In this document: one piece after another, positions 1 to 10,100 of the stretch
Position numbering within the stretch: position 1 is the first letter of the stretch
Layout of the letters: every line of letters starts with the position of its first letter
Assembly: GCA_001898335.1 (NCBI GenBank)
Contig: MKTS01000008.1
Coordinates: forward strand, 36,784-100,783
Reading direction: 5' to 3'
Source: Mucilaginibacter sp. 44-25
Lineage (GTDB): Bacteria > Bacteroidota > Bacteroidia > Sphingobacteriales > Sphingobacteriaceae
Length of the DNA: 64,000 nt
Translations under genes and position numbers: made by a program
Notes under the pieces: model-generated
The model's input: the letters and a program-made list of their open reading frames with translations, nothing else
The model's database searches: none
Told to the model about the DNA's origin: nothing

Positions 1-722
1 CCATTATCTGCCTCCGGTACATTTTGCTGCTCCTGATGAATGCCAGCAGGCTGCTCAACTTCCGGCGCGGTGGGTATAACAGGCTCCTGTGTTAAAGGCT
101 CTTCAGCATGAGCCATAACCTCATGGTTAGTTTGTTCTATATGCGCATCCGCGAGATCCGGGCTTTCTTCAATCGCCGGTATCTCTGTTTTTTCAGCTTC
201 GTTTGGTTGCTCTACCGGCAGCGCTTCAATTTCAGTTACGCTATCAGTAACATTTTCCTTATCTTCACTGGCAGCGTATAAACGTTCATCTTCCTGACCT
301 GTTACAACAGCACCCGCCGTTTCATTTACTGTTGGCAGGGGTGCTTCCACCGAAAGGATATCGTTATCTGTTACAACCGTATCAACATATTGTGCTTGTT
401 CCCCGCTATCCTGTACCGATGGCTCAACATGGTTTTTAGCCACCGGCATAACCAAATCAATAATAGCGCTGCTATCAACCAAAGGCAGCCCGGCGGTGTT
501 ATTCACAAATTTATATAATATACGAGGGGCAACATAAGTGGCAGCCCTGGCAATTTGCGACTCGCCGGCGACACGGGCAAGCATAGCCTGCAGCAAACCG
601 CTTTGCGGATAATCTTTCGTCAGCCTTTCAAGGCTTTGCAGGTAGGATGCGCCGTTATCAGCCGGATTAGCCAATAAGTTCCAGAAAATCTCTTTTTGCC
701 GGTTATCTATATATTGATCCAC
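1..722 (-). CDS. Partial acidic protein behind LptE, C-terminus outside window
   Basis: The frame stays open from about 722 to the window edge, giving roughly 240 residues without a stop. No ATG exists near the 5' end; a GTG at 722-720, 21 bases after the lptE stop, is the most upstream plausible start, and the first internal ATG comes about 50 codons later. The first 90 residues are mostly helical, with a stretch about leftover units of a tetratricopeptide-like fold. The rest is low-complexity, rich in Glu, Pro, Val and Thr, as in proteins that span the periplasm or act as flexible linkers. I do not recognise a catalytic motif. It follows lptE in the same direction and is probably co-transcribed, which suggests an envelope role, but that is only context. 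Confidence 0.6.
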   Translation of the reverse strand, partial: MDQYIDNRQKEIFWNLLANPADNGASYLQSLERLTKDYPQSGLLQAMLARVAGESQIARAATYVAPRILYKFVNNTAGLPLVDSSAIIDLVMPVAKNHVEPSVQDSGEQAQYVDTVVTDNDILSVEAPLPTVNETAGAVVTGQEDERLYAASEDKENVTDSVTEIEALPVEQPNEAEKTEIPAIEESPDLADAHIEQTNHEVMAHAEEPLTQEPVIPTAPEVEQPAGIHQEQQNVPEADN

Positions 723-743
723 GTTGGTCGGTCTGTTTATTAA

Positions 744-1271
744 TTACCAGTTGGCAAACGCCCTGTTAAATATGTCTTCTGTAAGTTGCTTGTTAATATC
801 GGCAATTAAAGCCTGTTCCTGCGAAGCTATATCACCTTTATAATCAGCATAGCGCGTAAAAGTTTCATCAAAACTAAGCTTTTTATCGGCTTCGTAAGTA
901 TATTTTACTTTAACAGATATGGTTAAACGGCTGGCTCCCGCAATAGGCGGCGCACCGCCCGTGGTTGCCTGTATAGATACCGGCGCTATGGTATAACTGG
1001 TAATAGCGCCACTCATGGTGGCATTAGCCTCGCCCCTTACAATACTCAGGTTAGTGGTAGTACGTATACGGTTCTTTAATGCCTCGGTGAAAGACTGGCT
1101 TAAAGTGGGCACTACCAGTTGGGCATTGTTCTCGAAAAACTCAATATCAATAGTTTTGAGGCCCGGGGGTATGGAAGCGCCATTTAGCGACAGTTTGTAT
1201 GAGCATGATGCAAAAAGCATAACCACTATACCAAGCCCTGCCATAACACCTGCTAATAACTTTTTACTCAT
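744..1271 (-). CDS. lptE: LptE-like LPS-assembly lipoprotein
   Basis: Encodes a 175-residue lipoprotein. A hydrophobic signal segment (residues 5-22) ends in the lipobox LFASC with the acylated Cys at 23. The next segment (SYKLSLNGASIPPGL) and the beta-rich body match the short LptE family of Bacteroidota, the plug and partner of the LptD barrel that inserts lipopolysaccharide into the outer membrane. Length is normal for the family. It starts 14 bases downstream of the sigma-54 regulator and precedes the acidic partial gene, so it sits in a minus-strand operon headed by miaB. Family assignment is by overall resemblance rather than a catalytic motif, so the role in LPS assembly is established-family knowledge applied by inference. 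Confidence 0.75.
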   Translation of the reverse strand: MSKKLLAGVMAGLGIVVMLFASCSYKLSLNGASIPPGLKTIDIEFFENNAQLVVPTLSQSFTEALKNRIRTTTNLSIVRGEANATMSGAITSYTIAPVSIQATTGGAPPIAGASRLTISVKVKYTYEADKKLSFDETFTRYADYKGDIASQEQALIADINKQLTEDIFNRAFANW

Positions 1272-1285
1272 GTTAATTGGTCTGT

Positions 1286-2533
1286 TTACAGATCTAATTC
1301 CTTTATTTTTCGGTACAGCGTACGCTCGGATATGCCCAGTTCATTAGCAGCTAATTTACGCTTGCCTTTGTGTTTTTTCAAGGCTTTTCTGATCAGGTCC
1401 GATTCTTTTTCAACCAGTGAAAGCGATTCTTCTACTTCCTCGTGATGGTGTGTGATGTCGAAATCCTTGCCGCCGCTATTTATATTAGAGTTAACGGGCT
1501 GCTGTAAAGTAAATTGTGGTTCGCTGATATTGGCCTGCGGTAATTCAATATCACGGTAAAGCTGCGTAATGGCTTGCGGGTTACCCTGGTAAGCGGGGCT
1601 TACACCGCCATGCTCAATAATATCGGCAACCAGTTTCTTTAGCTCTATCATGTCGCGCTTCATATCAAACAATACCTTGTATAATATGTCGCGTTCGGAG
1701 AAATCTTCCTTAGGCTGGTTATCCAGGCGCATGGGCAGGTTTGTTCTGCCTGTTTCGTGCGGAATGTAGTTCAGTAAAGTTTGTGCCGTAATAACACGGT
1801 CGCGCTCCAGAACAGCCAACTGCTCGGCCATGTTCTTTAACTGCCTTACATTACCCGGCCAGGAATAATTGGCTAATACCTGCTGGGCATCATCATCCAA
1901 CTGGATTGGCGGTGTGCGGTATTTATCTGTAAAATCTGCCGTAAACTTGCGGAACAATAAAAATATATCCTCCTTACGTTCACGCAATGGTGGTATCTTT
2001 AAGGGTACGGTATTTAAACGATAATAAAGGTCCTCACGAAACTTACCGGCTTTAACCGCCTCATAAACATCAACATTGGTGGCCGCTATTACGCGCACAT
2101 TGGTTTTTTCTACCTTTGAGGAGCCCACGCGGATATACTGCCCCGACTCCAGCACGCGCAGTAAACGTGCCTGCGTTCCCAGCGGCATCTCGGCAATCTC
2201 ATCCAGGAAAATAGTGCCGCCGTTAACGGTTTCAAAATAGCCCTTACGTTCGCCAACGGCACCCGTATAAGCCCCTTTTTCATGCCCAAAAAGTTCCGAG
2301 TCGATCGTCCCCTCGGGTATGGCGCCGCAGTTTACCGCTATGAACGGCCCATGCTTGCGCGGGCTCATCTGGTGAATGATGTGCGAAAACACTTCCTTAC
2401 CGCTACCGCTTTCTCCGGTAATGAGTACCGAAATATCAGTAGGCGCAACCTGGTTGGCAATGTTTATAGCCCGGTTAAGCAACGGCGAGTTGCCGATGAT
2501 ACCGAAGCGTTGTTTAATTTCTTGAATATCCAT
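1286..2533 (-). CDS. Sigma-54-dependent transcriptional activator (AAA+, Fis HTH)
   Basis: A 415-residue bacterial enhancer-binding protein that would remodel RNA polymerase bound to sigma-54. The AAA+ domain begins almost at the N-terminus: Walker A GESGSGKE at about 40-47, the sigma-54 contact loop at 87-92 reads GAYTGA rather than the common GAFTGA, and Walker B GGTIFLDE lies at about 105-112. A Fis-type helix-turn-helix (ELGISERTLYRKIKEL) closes the protein. There is no receiver, GAF or PAS input domain, so control must come from a partner or from expression level. Genes of this type lie between miaB and lptE in related genomes, which fits the order here. Its targets cannot be told from this window. 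Confidence 0.88.
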   Translation of the reverse strand: MDIQEIKQRFGIIGNSPLLNRAINIANQVAPTDISVLITGESGSGKEVFSHIIHQMSPRKHGPFIAVNCGAIPEGTIDSELFGHEKGAYTGAVGERKGYFETVNGGTIFLDEIAEMPLGTQARLLRVLESGQYIRVGSSKVEKTNVRVIAATNVDVYEAVKAGKFREDLYYRLNTVPLKIPPLRERKEDIFLLFRKFTADFTDKYRTPPIQLDDDAQQVLANYSWPGNVRQLKNMAEQLAVLERDRVITAQTLLNYIPHETGRTNLPMRLDNQPKEDFSERDILYKVLFDMKRDMIELKKLVADIIEHGGVSPAYQGNPQAITQLYRDIELPQANISEPQFTLQQPVNSNINSGGKDFDITHHHEEVEESLSLVEKESDLIRKALKKHKGKRKLAANELGISERTLYRKIKELDL

Positions 2534-2540
2534 ATTTCAT

Positions 2541-2573
2541 AAGAATCAAGAACCAAGAGTCAAGAATCAAGAA
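2541..2573. repeat. Left arm of inverted repeat flanking four-helix-bundle gene
   Basis: An imperfect internal repeat of AAGAATCAAG/CAAGAATCAAG units lies directly after the gene; its bases 2561-2573 (CAAGAATCAAGAA) are the exact reverse complement of 2958-2970. The stop codon and last two codons of the four-helix-bundle gene fall inside this arm. Confidence 0.7.
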
Positions 2574-2937
2574 GTGTTTCGGCTTTTAATATTCGTTCAC
2601 GAAATGAAAAAAGCATTCGTTGAACTTCAGATAATACCTGTAAACAGTTCTGTAACTTATCTTCTGATCCATAGTGCCTTCGTTCACATATTAGCAATTG
2701 TGTTTCAAGCTCAAAGGAAGATGATATTGCAATCGCTAAAAATTCCGCGAAGTGCTTATTGGTGTTTTTTCCTGAACCTTCTGCTATATTAGATGGTACA
2801 GAACAAGAACACCTGTTAATTTGATCAATTAAGTTATATCGTTCATTAGCCGGCAGGTCTTTACAATACTCAAAAGCTTTATCGGCCAAATCCATCGCTT
2901 TTTCCCATACTCTCAAATTTTTAAAATTATGTCGCAT
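2560..2937 (-). CDS. Four-helix-bundle protein of the 23S rRNA intervening-sequence (S23) family
   Basis: A 125-residue protein with the hallmarks of the S23/IVP four-helix-bundle family: an N-terminal LRVWEKAMDLAD segment, the central IDQINRCSCSVPSNIAEGSG motif and a helical C-terminus. Relatives are encoded in 23S rRNA intervening sequences, as stand-alone genes in many Bacteroidota, and are structurally like the Avd accessory protein of diversity-generating retroelements. The molecular function is unknown. It is wedged between miaB and the sigma-54 regulator, two genes normally close together, and is framed by inverted repeats whose left arm supplies its stop codon. That arrangement suggests it arrived as a small cassette. 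The start is the ATG in the sequence preceding HNFKNLRVW. Confidence 0.85.
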   Translation of the reverse strand: MRHNFKNLRVWEKAMDLADKAFEYCKDLPANERYNLIDQINRCSCSVPSNIAEGSGKNTNKHFAEFLAIAISSSFELETQLLICERRHYGSEDKLQNCLQVLSEVQRMLFSFRERILKAETLLDS

Positions 2938-2950
2938 GCGGCTCGGCCAG

Positions 2951-2982
2951 ATCTTGTTTCTTGATTCTTGTTTCTTGCCTCT
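2951..2982. repeat. Right arm of inverted repeat flanking four-helix-bundle gene
   Basis: TTGTTTCTTGATTCTTGTTTCTTG lies between the start of the four-helix-bundle gene and the miaB stop codon. Bases 2958-2970 are the exact reverse complement of 2561-2573, and neighbouring CTTG units extend the pairing imperfectly. Confidence 0.7.
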
Positions 2983-4436
2983 TAAATAATCTTCCCTATT
3001 AATGTCGCTGTGGTACAGCGTTCAACCAGTACATTGGCGTATTGGCCGGGCTTGTAGCCTTCTTGTACCGGGAACACCACCATAGCGTTTTTATCGTTAC
3101 GGCCACAATAGTCCTTGTCAGACTTTTTGGAGTACCCCTCTATCAGCACCCTTTCCACACGCCCGAGGTGTTGCTGCAAACGCACGTATGAATACTGCTG
3201 TTGTTTAGCTACTACCTGTTTCAAACGCATCGCTTTTATCGGTTCCGGTATGTCATCGGCATACCGCTTGGCTGCCAGTGTACCCGGGCGTTCGCTATAC
3301 ATAAACATATACGCGTAATCATACTGTACATAGTCCATCATGGTTAGCGTATCATTATGCTCTTCCTCCGTTTCTGTACAAAAGCCGGTAATAATATCTG
3401 TAGATATGGCGCAATCCGGTATAATGCGACGGATAGCATCCACTCGTTCCATATACCAGGCCCTATCGTACGTACGGTTCATTAACTCCAGTATACGGCT
3501 GTTACCGCTTTGTACCGGCAGGTGTATGTAGTTACAAATGTTATCGTATTTAGCTATGGTGTACAACACCTCATCCGTAATATCTTTGGGGTGAGAGGTT
3601 GAGAACCTTACCCGCAGATCGGGGTGGATCAATGCCACCATCTCTAACAGATTGGCGAAGTTAACTACGTCAGCAGCCTCACCTAAATCCTCTGCAGACT
3701 GCTCACTGCCATCTGCCAATTGTGAGGCATTCCATTTATACGAATCCACGTTTTGCCCAAGCAGGGTAACTTCGCGGTAACCTTTATCAAACAGGTCCTG
3801 GCATTCGGCCACTATAGAATGCGGGTCGCGGCTGCGTTCGCGGCCGCGGGTAAACGGAACCACACAGAATGAACACATGTTATCGCACCCGCGCATGATA
3901 GACACAAAAGCGTTAATGCCATTGCTATTCAAACGCACAGGACTAATATCCGCATAGGTTTCTTCACGGCTTAGCAGCACATTTACAGCACGCTGCCCTT
4001 CGTCAACCCGGTCAATCAAATTAGGCAGGTCGCGGTAGGCATCTGGGCCAACCACTACGTCAACCAGTTTTTCTTCTTCTAAAAATTTAGATTTCAGGCG
4101 CTCGGCCATACAGCCCAGTACGCCTACTACCATACCCGGGTTTTTACCTTTGGCGCCGGCAAATTCTTTTAGCCTGTTACGCACACGCGTTTCGGCATTT
4201 TCACGTATGGAGCAGGTGTTTATAAACACCACGTCGGCATTGTTGTAATCGCTGGTGGTTTCAAAACCTTTTTCGGCTAAAATAGAAGCTACTATCTCGC
4301 TGTCAGAAAAATTCATGGCGCAGCCATAGCTCTCAATATATAGCTTACGGCCATTGTTTTTTTCAACCGGCTCTAATACTAAAGCCTCTCCCTGCCTGCT
4401 CTCATCGTGCGTTTTATCCGGTGTAAGAAATTCCAT
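2982..4436 (-). CDS. miaB: tRNA-2-methylthio-N6-dimethylallyladenosine synthase
   Basis: A 484-residue methylthiotransferase that adds the 2-methylthio group to i6A37 of tRNAs. The N-terminal domain carries the three cysteines for the auxiliary iron-sulfur cluster (C39 in YGCAMN, C75 in [10 protein letters not shown]109 in VLGCMAERL). The radical-SAM triad follows as C184, C188 and C191 in [18 protein letters not shown]. The C-terminal 65 residues look like a TRAM RNA-binding domain. An acidic insert around residues 235-255 ([16 protein letters not shown]) interrupts the conserved core and seems to be a lineage feature. It is the first gene of a minus-strand run and has a good -7 element 24 bases upstream of its ATG. 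Confidence 0.95.
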   Translation of the reverse strand: MEFLTPDKTHDESRQGEALVLEPVEKNNGRKLYIESYGCAMNFSDSEIVASILAEKGFETTSDYNNADVVFINTCSIRENAETRVRNRLKEFAGAKGKNPGMVVGVLGCMAERLKSKFLEEEKLVDVVVGPDAYRDLPNLIDRVDEGQRAVNVLLSREETYADISPVRLNSNGINAFVSIMRGCDNMCSFCVVPFTRGRERSRDPHSIVAECQDLFDKGYREVTLLGQNVDSYKWNASQLADGSEQSAEDLGEAADVVNFANLLEMVALIHPDLRVRFSTSHPKDITDEVLYTIAKYDNICNYIHLPVQSGNSRILELMNRTYDRAWYMERVDAIRRIIPDCAISTDIITGFCTETEEEHNDTLTMMDYVQYDYAYMFMYSERPGTLAAKRYADDIPEPIKAMRLKQVVAKQQQYSYVRLQQHLGRVERVLIEGYSKKSDKDYCGRNDKNAMVVFPVQEGYKPGQYANVLVERCTTATLIGKII

Positions 4437-4459
4437 TTTAAAAACTAAGAATTAGGTTG

Positions 4460-4467
4460 CAAACCTA
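4460..4467 (-). promoter_or_regulatory. Bacteroidota -7 element upstream of miaB
   Basis: On the minus strand this reads TAGGTTTG, a full match to TAnnTTTG. Transcription would start about 15-20 bases before the miaB ATG. No convincing -33 TTTG was seen at the expected distance. Confidence 0.45.
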
Positions 4468-4565
4468 CATAAAATTTAATTAACAGCGTGACAGTTTGTC
4501 AGCATTTAACAATTACCACTCTTTGTTGTTGTAAACATACGCTTCACAAATACAAGCTACCTTAT

Positions 4566-6359
4566 ATGGAAACAAATAAGCCGAAACGAAGGTGGCCTCA
4601 AGTGCTGCTCATTACCGGATCCGTAATATTGGTAGTTGGTTGTGTTATCGCTATTTTCATAAATGGTTACCTGGCTTCTAAATTATCGAAGAAGTTACAA
4701 GCGGCTGTATTACAGGGCAGTGACAGTTTATACAGTATTGAACCGGGAAACGTAAAAATCAGTATTCTGCAAGGTAAAGCGACCGTTTACGATATTCAAC
4801 TGAAACCTAATCTATCGCTGTATCGTGAAAAGCAAAAGCGAAACGTCCAGGTACCCAATACGCTTTACAGTTTGCAAGTGCAAAGGGTGATCATTACCGG
4901 CGTTAAGCTGAGCGACATTTATTTTAAAAACGAGCTGAACATTGATAAAATAATGGTTGAACAGCCTGAGATCACCTCCGGCACCTATGCTAACCAACCC
5001 GATACCGGGCGAAAAGACAAGCGCACCCTTTACCAGAAAATCTCCGGGACTTTCCGCGCTGTAAGTGTGGGTGGGATCATTTTAAGTAACATTCGTTTGA
5101 AAAGCACAAATTACACGGGTAAAAAACCTTTGGTTACTTCATTTAAAGATCTGGACATTATTGGCAATGATCTTTTGATCAGCAAGGACTCTCAGCAGGA
5201 TACCAGTCGTTTTTTATTTTTTAAGGACGTGAATACCACCCTACGGAATTATACCAGCCGGTCTGCCGATGGGCTTTACACCTTTAAGGTAAAGCAAGTA
5301 AGCTTAAGCACCCAGCATCAAAAGCTCAGCGTTAGTGGCATAGACTTAATGCCGGTACCTTACCCTGAATTTTTCCAAAAGAGCAAAAAAGACCGTTTCA
5401 AACTGCACCTGCAAAACATAACACTCCATAATTTCGACATTTCTGCTTACCGGTCAACCCAAATTGTTAGTGTAAATAAAGCGGTAATTGATACCGGCGT
5501 AATGGAACTGTATAGCAACTACAATGGCACTCCTAAAACCACCGATCGCCTGGTTACTTTTCCCAATTGGGCAGTTAGAAATCTGCTGCCTATGCCTGTT
5601 AATGTAGATACGCTTATTATTAAACAAATGGCTTTCACCTACGCCGAACGAAATGGCAAGTCGAAGAAATTTGGTTTGTTAAAGTTTACGGATATTAATG
5701 GCAGGTTCGGCAACATTACCAACCGTAAAAGCCTGCTACAGAAAAACCCCATCTGTACGGCTAATATCAGCAGCTTGTTTTTGGGTAAAGCAAAGTTTAA
5801 CCTGCATTTCACCTTTAACCTTACAGATGCCAATTACAGTTATAGCTATAAGGGCCGCCTTGCACCAGTTAATTTAACTACCGTTAATCCGGTGCTGATG
5901 CCATTGGCTATGGTAAAAATTAACAAGGGGCAATTAACCTCGTTTAATTTTAATGTTAACAGCACACAAAAAACATCAAAAGGCACGGTATCTTTCCTGT
6001 ACAAGGATCTTAATGTGGACGTATTAAGGCCCGACTACACCAAAAATACACTCATTTCTACCCTGGCCAATACGTTTGTGCTAAAACATGATAACCCCGA
6101 CGATGGCAGCAGAACCCCGCGGCTGGCTAATGTAATTTACATACGCCCGGCCAGTTTCCCTTTCTTTAAAACCATATGGCATGTGTTGCTTAATGGCATT
6201 AAAAACTGCGCGGGCATTGGCCCAGCCCAAGAGAAAAAGCTGGAAGCCAGCGAGCATATTGCAGACAAAAAGGAGCAGGACAAGCTGCTGAAAAAAGCAA
6301 AGGAAGAAAAAGAAAAGGAGGACAAAAAGTTTAAGGAGAAATTAAAAAAGAAGAATTAG
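4566..6359 (+). CDS. Membrane-anchored AsmA/DUF748-like protein, function unknown
   Basis: I place the start at the ATG at 4566 (597 residues); the frame extends upstream, but that part is Cys-rich and has no coding character. One N-terminal transmembrane helix (about residues 13-37) is followed by a long beta-rich extracytoplasmic body with repeated short strands, resembling the AsmA-like or TamB-like group whose members sit in the inner membrane and reach into the periplasm. The last 40 residues are an extreme Lys/Glu run (KKAKEEKEKEDKKFKEK), which is unusual for the periplasmic end of such a protein. Transcribed divergently from miaB, alone. The family placement is tentative. Confidence 0.7.
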   Translation: METNKPKRRWPQVLLITGSVILVVGCVIAIFINGYLASKLSKKLQAAVLQGSDSLYSIEPGNVKISILQGKATVYDIQLKPNLSLYREKQKRNVQVPNTLYSLQVQRVIITGVKLSDIYFKNELNIDKIMVEQPEITSGTYANQPDTGRKDKRTLYQKISGTFRAVSVGGIILSNIRLKSTNYTGKKPLVTSFKDLDIIGNDLLISKDSQQDTSRFLFFKDVNTTLRNYTSRSADGLYTFKVKQVSLSTQHQKLSVSGIDLMPVPYPEFFQKSKKDRFKLHLQNITLHNFDISAYRSTQIVSVNKAVIDTGVMELYSNYNGTPKTTDRLVTFPNWAVRNLLPMPVNVDTLIIKQMAFTYAERNGKSKKFGLLKFTDINGRFGNITNRKSLLQKNPICTANISSLFLGKAKFNLHFTFNLTDANYSYSYKGRLAPVNLTTVNPVLMPLAMVKINKGQLTSFNFNVNSTQKTSKGTVSFLYKDLNVDVLRPDYTKNTLISTLANTFVLKHDNPDDGSRTPRLANVIYIRPASFPFFKTIWHVLLNGIKNCAGIGPAQEKKLEASEHIADKKEQDKLLKKAKEEKEKEDKKFKEKLKKKN

Positions 6360-6411
6360 CGCGTTTCACTCTTGCTTTTGAAACTATGCTTCAAGATGCT
6401 TACCTTAAGCC

Positions 6412-7110
6412 ATGCAATTGCTGCGCGCTTACCTAAACGATTTTGTTTCGCTCCTTTTTCCGAGGCTGTGCCCCGCCTGTAATGCCAGCCTGGTAGCAGG
6501 CGAAAAGATCATATGCACCGATTGCCGCTACAACCTGCCATTTACCAATTTTCAGGAGCAGGCCGATAATATAGTAGCCCGACAGTTTTGGGGTAAATTA
6601 AATATTGAAAGCGCGTACGCGTTATATTACTTCAACAAAGGCGGCAGGGTGCAAAACCTGGTACATCATTTAAAATATAAGGATATGCCCCAAATTGGTA
6701 ATGTACTGGGCGAGATAAGCGGCATGCAATTAAAAAGCCATCCCATAATAGCCCATACCGATTTGGTAATACCCGTGCCCTTGCATAAAAAGCGGTTAAA
6801 GGAGCGCGGTTATAATCAAAGCGCGCACTTTGCAGAAGGTATTGCCAGCGTACTGGGCTGCGGAGTTGAAACCGGAAACCTGGTAAGAAAAGTAGCTACA
6901 GAAACGCAAACGCATAAATCGCGCTTTGCCAGGTTTAAAAATATGCAGGAAGTTTTTGAAGTGAAGTTTCCCGACCGTCTTGCCGGCAAACACTTATTAC
7001 TGGTTGATGATATTATTACCACCGGCTCAACGCTGGAGGCCTGCGGAGCCGCGCTGTTAAAAATACCTGGGCTAAAATTAAGCATAGCCACCATTGCTTA
7101 CGCGGAGTAA
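6412..7110 (+). CDS. comF: ComF-family phosphoribosyltransferase-like protein
   Basis: A 232-residue ComF homologue. An N-terminal zinc finger is visible as CPAC and CTDC at about residues 20-40, and the PRPP-binding loop of type I phosphoribosyltransferases is LLVDDIITTGST near residue 195. ComF proteins take part in DNA uptake and transformation in competent bacteria, but many carriers are not known to be competent and the enzymatic substrate is unsettled. Length is normal. It stands between the AsmA-like gene and a convergent kinase gene, with a 10-bp inverted repeat after its stop. Confidence 0.85.
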   Translation: MQLLRAYLNDFVSLLFPRLCPACNASLVAGEKIICTDCRYNLPFTNFQEQADNIVARQFWGKLNIESAYALYYFNKGGRVQNLVHHLKYKDMPQIGNVLGEISGMQLKSHPIIAHTDLVIPVPLHKKRLKERGYNQSAHFAEGIASVLGCGVETGNLVRKVATETQTHKSRFARFKNMQEVFEVKFPDRLAGKHLLLVDDIITTGSTLEACGAALLKIPGLKLSIATIAYAE

Positions 7111-7120
7111 GGGTTAATCT

Positions 7121-7161
7121 ATTAGAGATTGGTTAAGTAATTAAAGCTCCTAATCTCTAAT
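7121..7161. repeat. Inverted repeat between convergent comF and kinase genes
   Basis: ATTAGAGATT at 7121-7130 is the exact reverse complement of AATCTCTAAT at 7152-7161, with 21 bases between. There is no T-tract on either side, so it is a weak candidate for a two-way terminator or a remnant of a dispersed repeat. Confidence 0.35.
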
Positions 7162-7182
7162 CACAAATCTTTGATCAACTAA

Positions 7183-10100
7183 CTATTGCTTCTGATACCT
7201 GCTTAATTTTTCAAACAGCGTGGCAGGGTCAAAAGGTTTAAGGATATAATCATTCATACCCGCGGTTTCTATCTGGCCCATCTGGTTGCTCAGCATAGAA
7301 GCGGTTAAAGCGATGATGGGTAACTTTTGAAAATAAGGCTCGTTCTTCGCACGGATAATACCGGCTGCTTCCAAACCACCCATGATAGGCATATGGATAT
7401 CCATCAGCACAGCATCATAATTTTGTTGAGCTTCCAGTTTTTCAATAGCTTCTTGCCCGTTCTCGGCAAAATCCGCGGCGGCGCCCCACTTTTTCAGCAC
7501 TTTATTGATCAAAAGCCTGTTTATCTGATTGTCATCAACCACTAATACATTAATGTTTAACGTTGTATCCACTTTATTGCTATTATTAACCGGGCGTTGT
7601 TTTAATTTATTAAACGTAATAGTGAACCAAAACACCGAGCCTTCGCCCAACACGCTATCAACGTTGATGCGTGAGTCATGCAGTTCTATTAAACGCTTAC
7701 TTATAGCCAGCCCCAACCCTGTGCCGCCATACTTACGTGTGGTGTCGGTTTCGGCCTGCTTAAAAGATTCAAATATCGTCCCCAGCTTATCCTCTGCAAT
7801 GCCAATACCGGTATCAGCTACGCCAAAACGTATGCGCACAGTATCATTATGTTGTTCAATTACCTTGAGGTCGATGTTCACTCCGCCACGGCTGGTAAAT
7901 TTAACAGAATTACTTACCAAATTCAACAAAATCTGCACAAGGCGTTGCCTGTCGCCGATAATTGTGTCGGGCACGCCATCGTCAACGCTGCATGTTAGCG
8001 ATATATTTTTTTCCTGAGCCTTATATTTCATCGATGCAACAATGCTTTGCACCACATCGCGCAGGTTAACGGCAGCCTTTTCCAGCTCGATGTTACCCGT
8101 TTCAATTTTGGTGAAATCGAGCAGGTCATTAATGAGGGTCATGAGGTTCTCTGCTGAAAATTTTAATACGCCCAGGTTCTCTCTTTGAGACTCGCCCGGG
8201 TTATCCTCCAGCAGTAGGTGCGACATGCCGATGACCGCGTTTAGCGGTGTGCGTATCTCATGGCTCATTACCCCTATAAACATATCTTTTGCACGGCTCA
8301 GCTGCAAGGCCTCCTCTTTTGCCGCTATCAGTTCCAACTCGGCCTTTTTCTTGGCAGTAATGTCAATTATGGTTTCGATATACTTTTCTACCCGGCCATT
8401 CTCCCCTACGATAACAGAGTTGATCACCGATATCCACAGTGGCTGCCCGTCCTTACGGTAAATCAGCAGATCAACCTCAAAAGACTGCTTTTGGGCGGAG
8501 AGCTCGCGGGCTTTTTCAATAATAGAAAAATCTGTTAGCTCGCCTTTTAGTGAATCTCCCAGATGTTTTCCCTTTATATCGGCCAGGGTATAACCCGTTA
8601 TTTTTTCAAACGCGTTGTTTACCCATTGCACGCGGCCATCCCCATCGTTTATCACTACGCCACTGTTGGCTTTGCTGGCTACTAACGATAGCATTTTTAG
8701 TTGATCTTCGGTTTTCTTTCGCTCAGATATATCCACCATTACTCCTATCTGGCGGTCAACAGCGCCGTCCTCGTTAAATAAGGGGCTATTAGATATATAT
8801 ACCCAGGCAGTAGAACGATCTTTCTTATATATCTTTATCTCTACCTCGTAAGGGCGGTTTTCTTTCACCGCCTGTACCGCGCTTTCGAAAACAGCCAGGT
8901 TAGTTTCCTCACCTATTAATAATGTGCCTACGGTTTTATCTTTCAGATCGGCAAGGGAGTAGCCAATAATGCCCTCCATGGCTTCATTCATCCAAACAAT
9001 GCGGCCTTCGCCATCTCTTATGAAAATTCCGCTTGGTGATTTACGCGCGGCGAACGACAGTATCTCTACATTATGTTCGGCTTGTTTACGCTTGGTAATG
9101 TCTATAATGATACGGATATGCTTTTCTACCCGGCCATCCTCGGCATAAATAGGGGAATTATTAACAGATATCCATATAGGCTGCCCCTGTTTGGTATTCA
9201 GCGACAGATCTATCTCATAAGGTATGCCTTTTTCACGCGCCTCGAGCATGTTACGTTCAGCGGCATGATCGGCCGGTTTACCTTGTAACACATCCCCCAG
9301 AAAGCGCCCGCTAACATCATCAAGGCCATAACCTGTAATATCTTTAAAAGCGGCATTTACCCAAACTACCTCGTCGCTGGCATTACTGATCACCACACCA
9401 TTCTTTATCCTGCTGGCCACCAGTGATAGCTCGCGGGTTTCGGTAACCAGGTGGTGCTGGTAAGTGGTATCGCGGCCGCTTGCATACCATTTCCCATTCA
9501 AGAAGCGGGCGGTCCAGCTGATGTGCTTTATCTCGCCATTACGCGTAACTGTTTCTGTTTCCAGCTCAAATGAAGTTTGCGCCCTGATAGATTCGGCAAT
9601 CAAGGGCGCGTATTTTTCGCGGTTGTGGCCTACCACGTAATCCCACAGCGACCGGCCTATGGCCCGCTCGGGTTTATATCCCAAAACGGATGTAACGGCA
9701 TCATTAATAAATTCGACGCGGGCATTTTCATCCGCGATCAAATGAATTTCGGCAGAACTGTTAAAAAGGGTCGAATATTGCTTGTGTACTTCGAGGCTTT
9801 GTTCCAGCTCCTTTTTTTGCTTGCGTAACAACAGGTGCGACATAGCCTCGCCCGCCAGCGTGGTGAGCGCGTCGCGCTGCTCATCGGTGAGGTCTTTAGG
9901 TTGCTGGTCAAAAACGCAAAGGGTTCCTATACGGTATCCCTGGGGGTCTATCAGCGGTGCGCTGGCATAAAAGCGTACGCCAAAATCACCCTTCACAATG
10001 TCCGCTTCGCAAAACAATTCGTTCTTTGAAGCGTCGGGTACTACAACAAGATGGCTATTAAGAATAGTGTGCCTGCAAAAAGAATTTTCAAGCGGAATAA

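Noticed and set aside
4488..4565. Upstream extension of the AsmA-like gene
   Set aside because: The 26 codons before the ATG at 4566 are Cys- and His-rich without coding character and precede a better start with a proper membrane helix.
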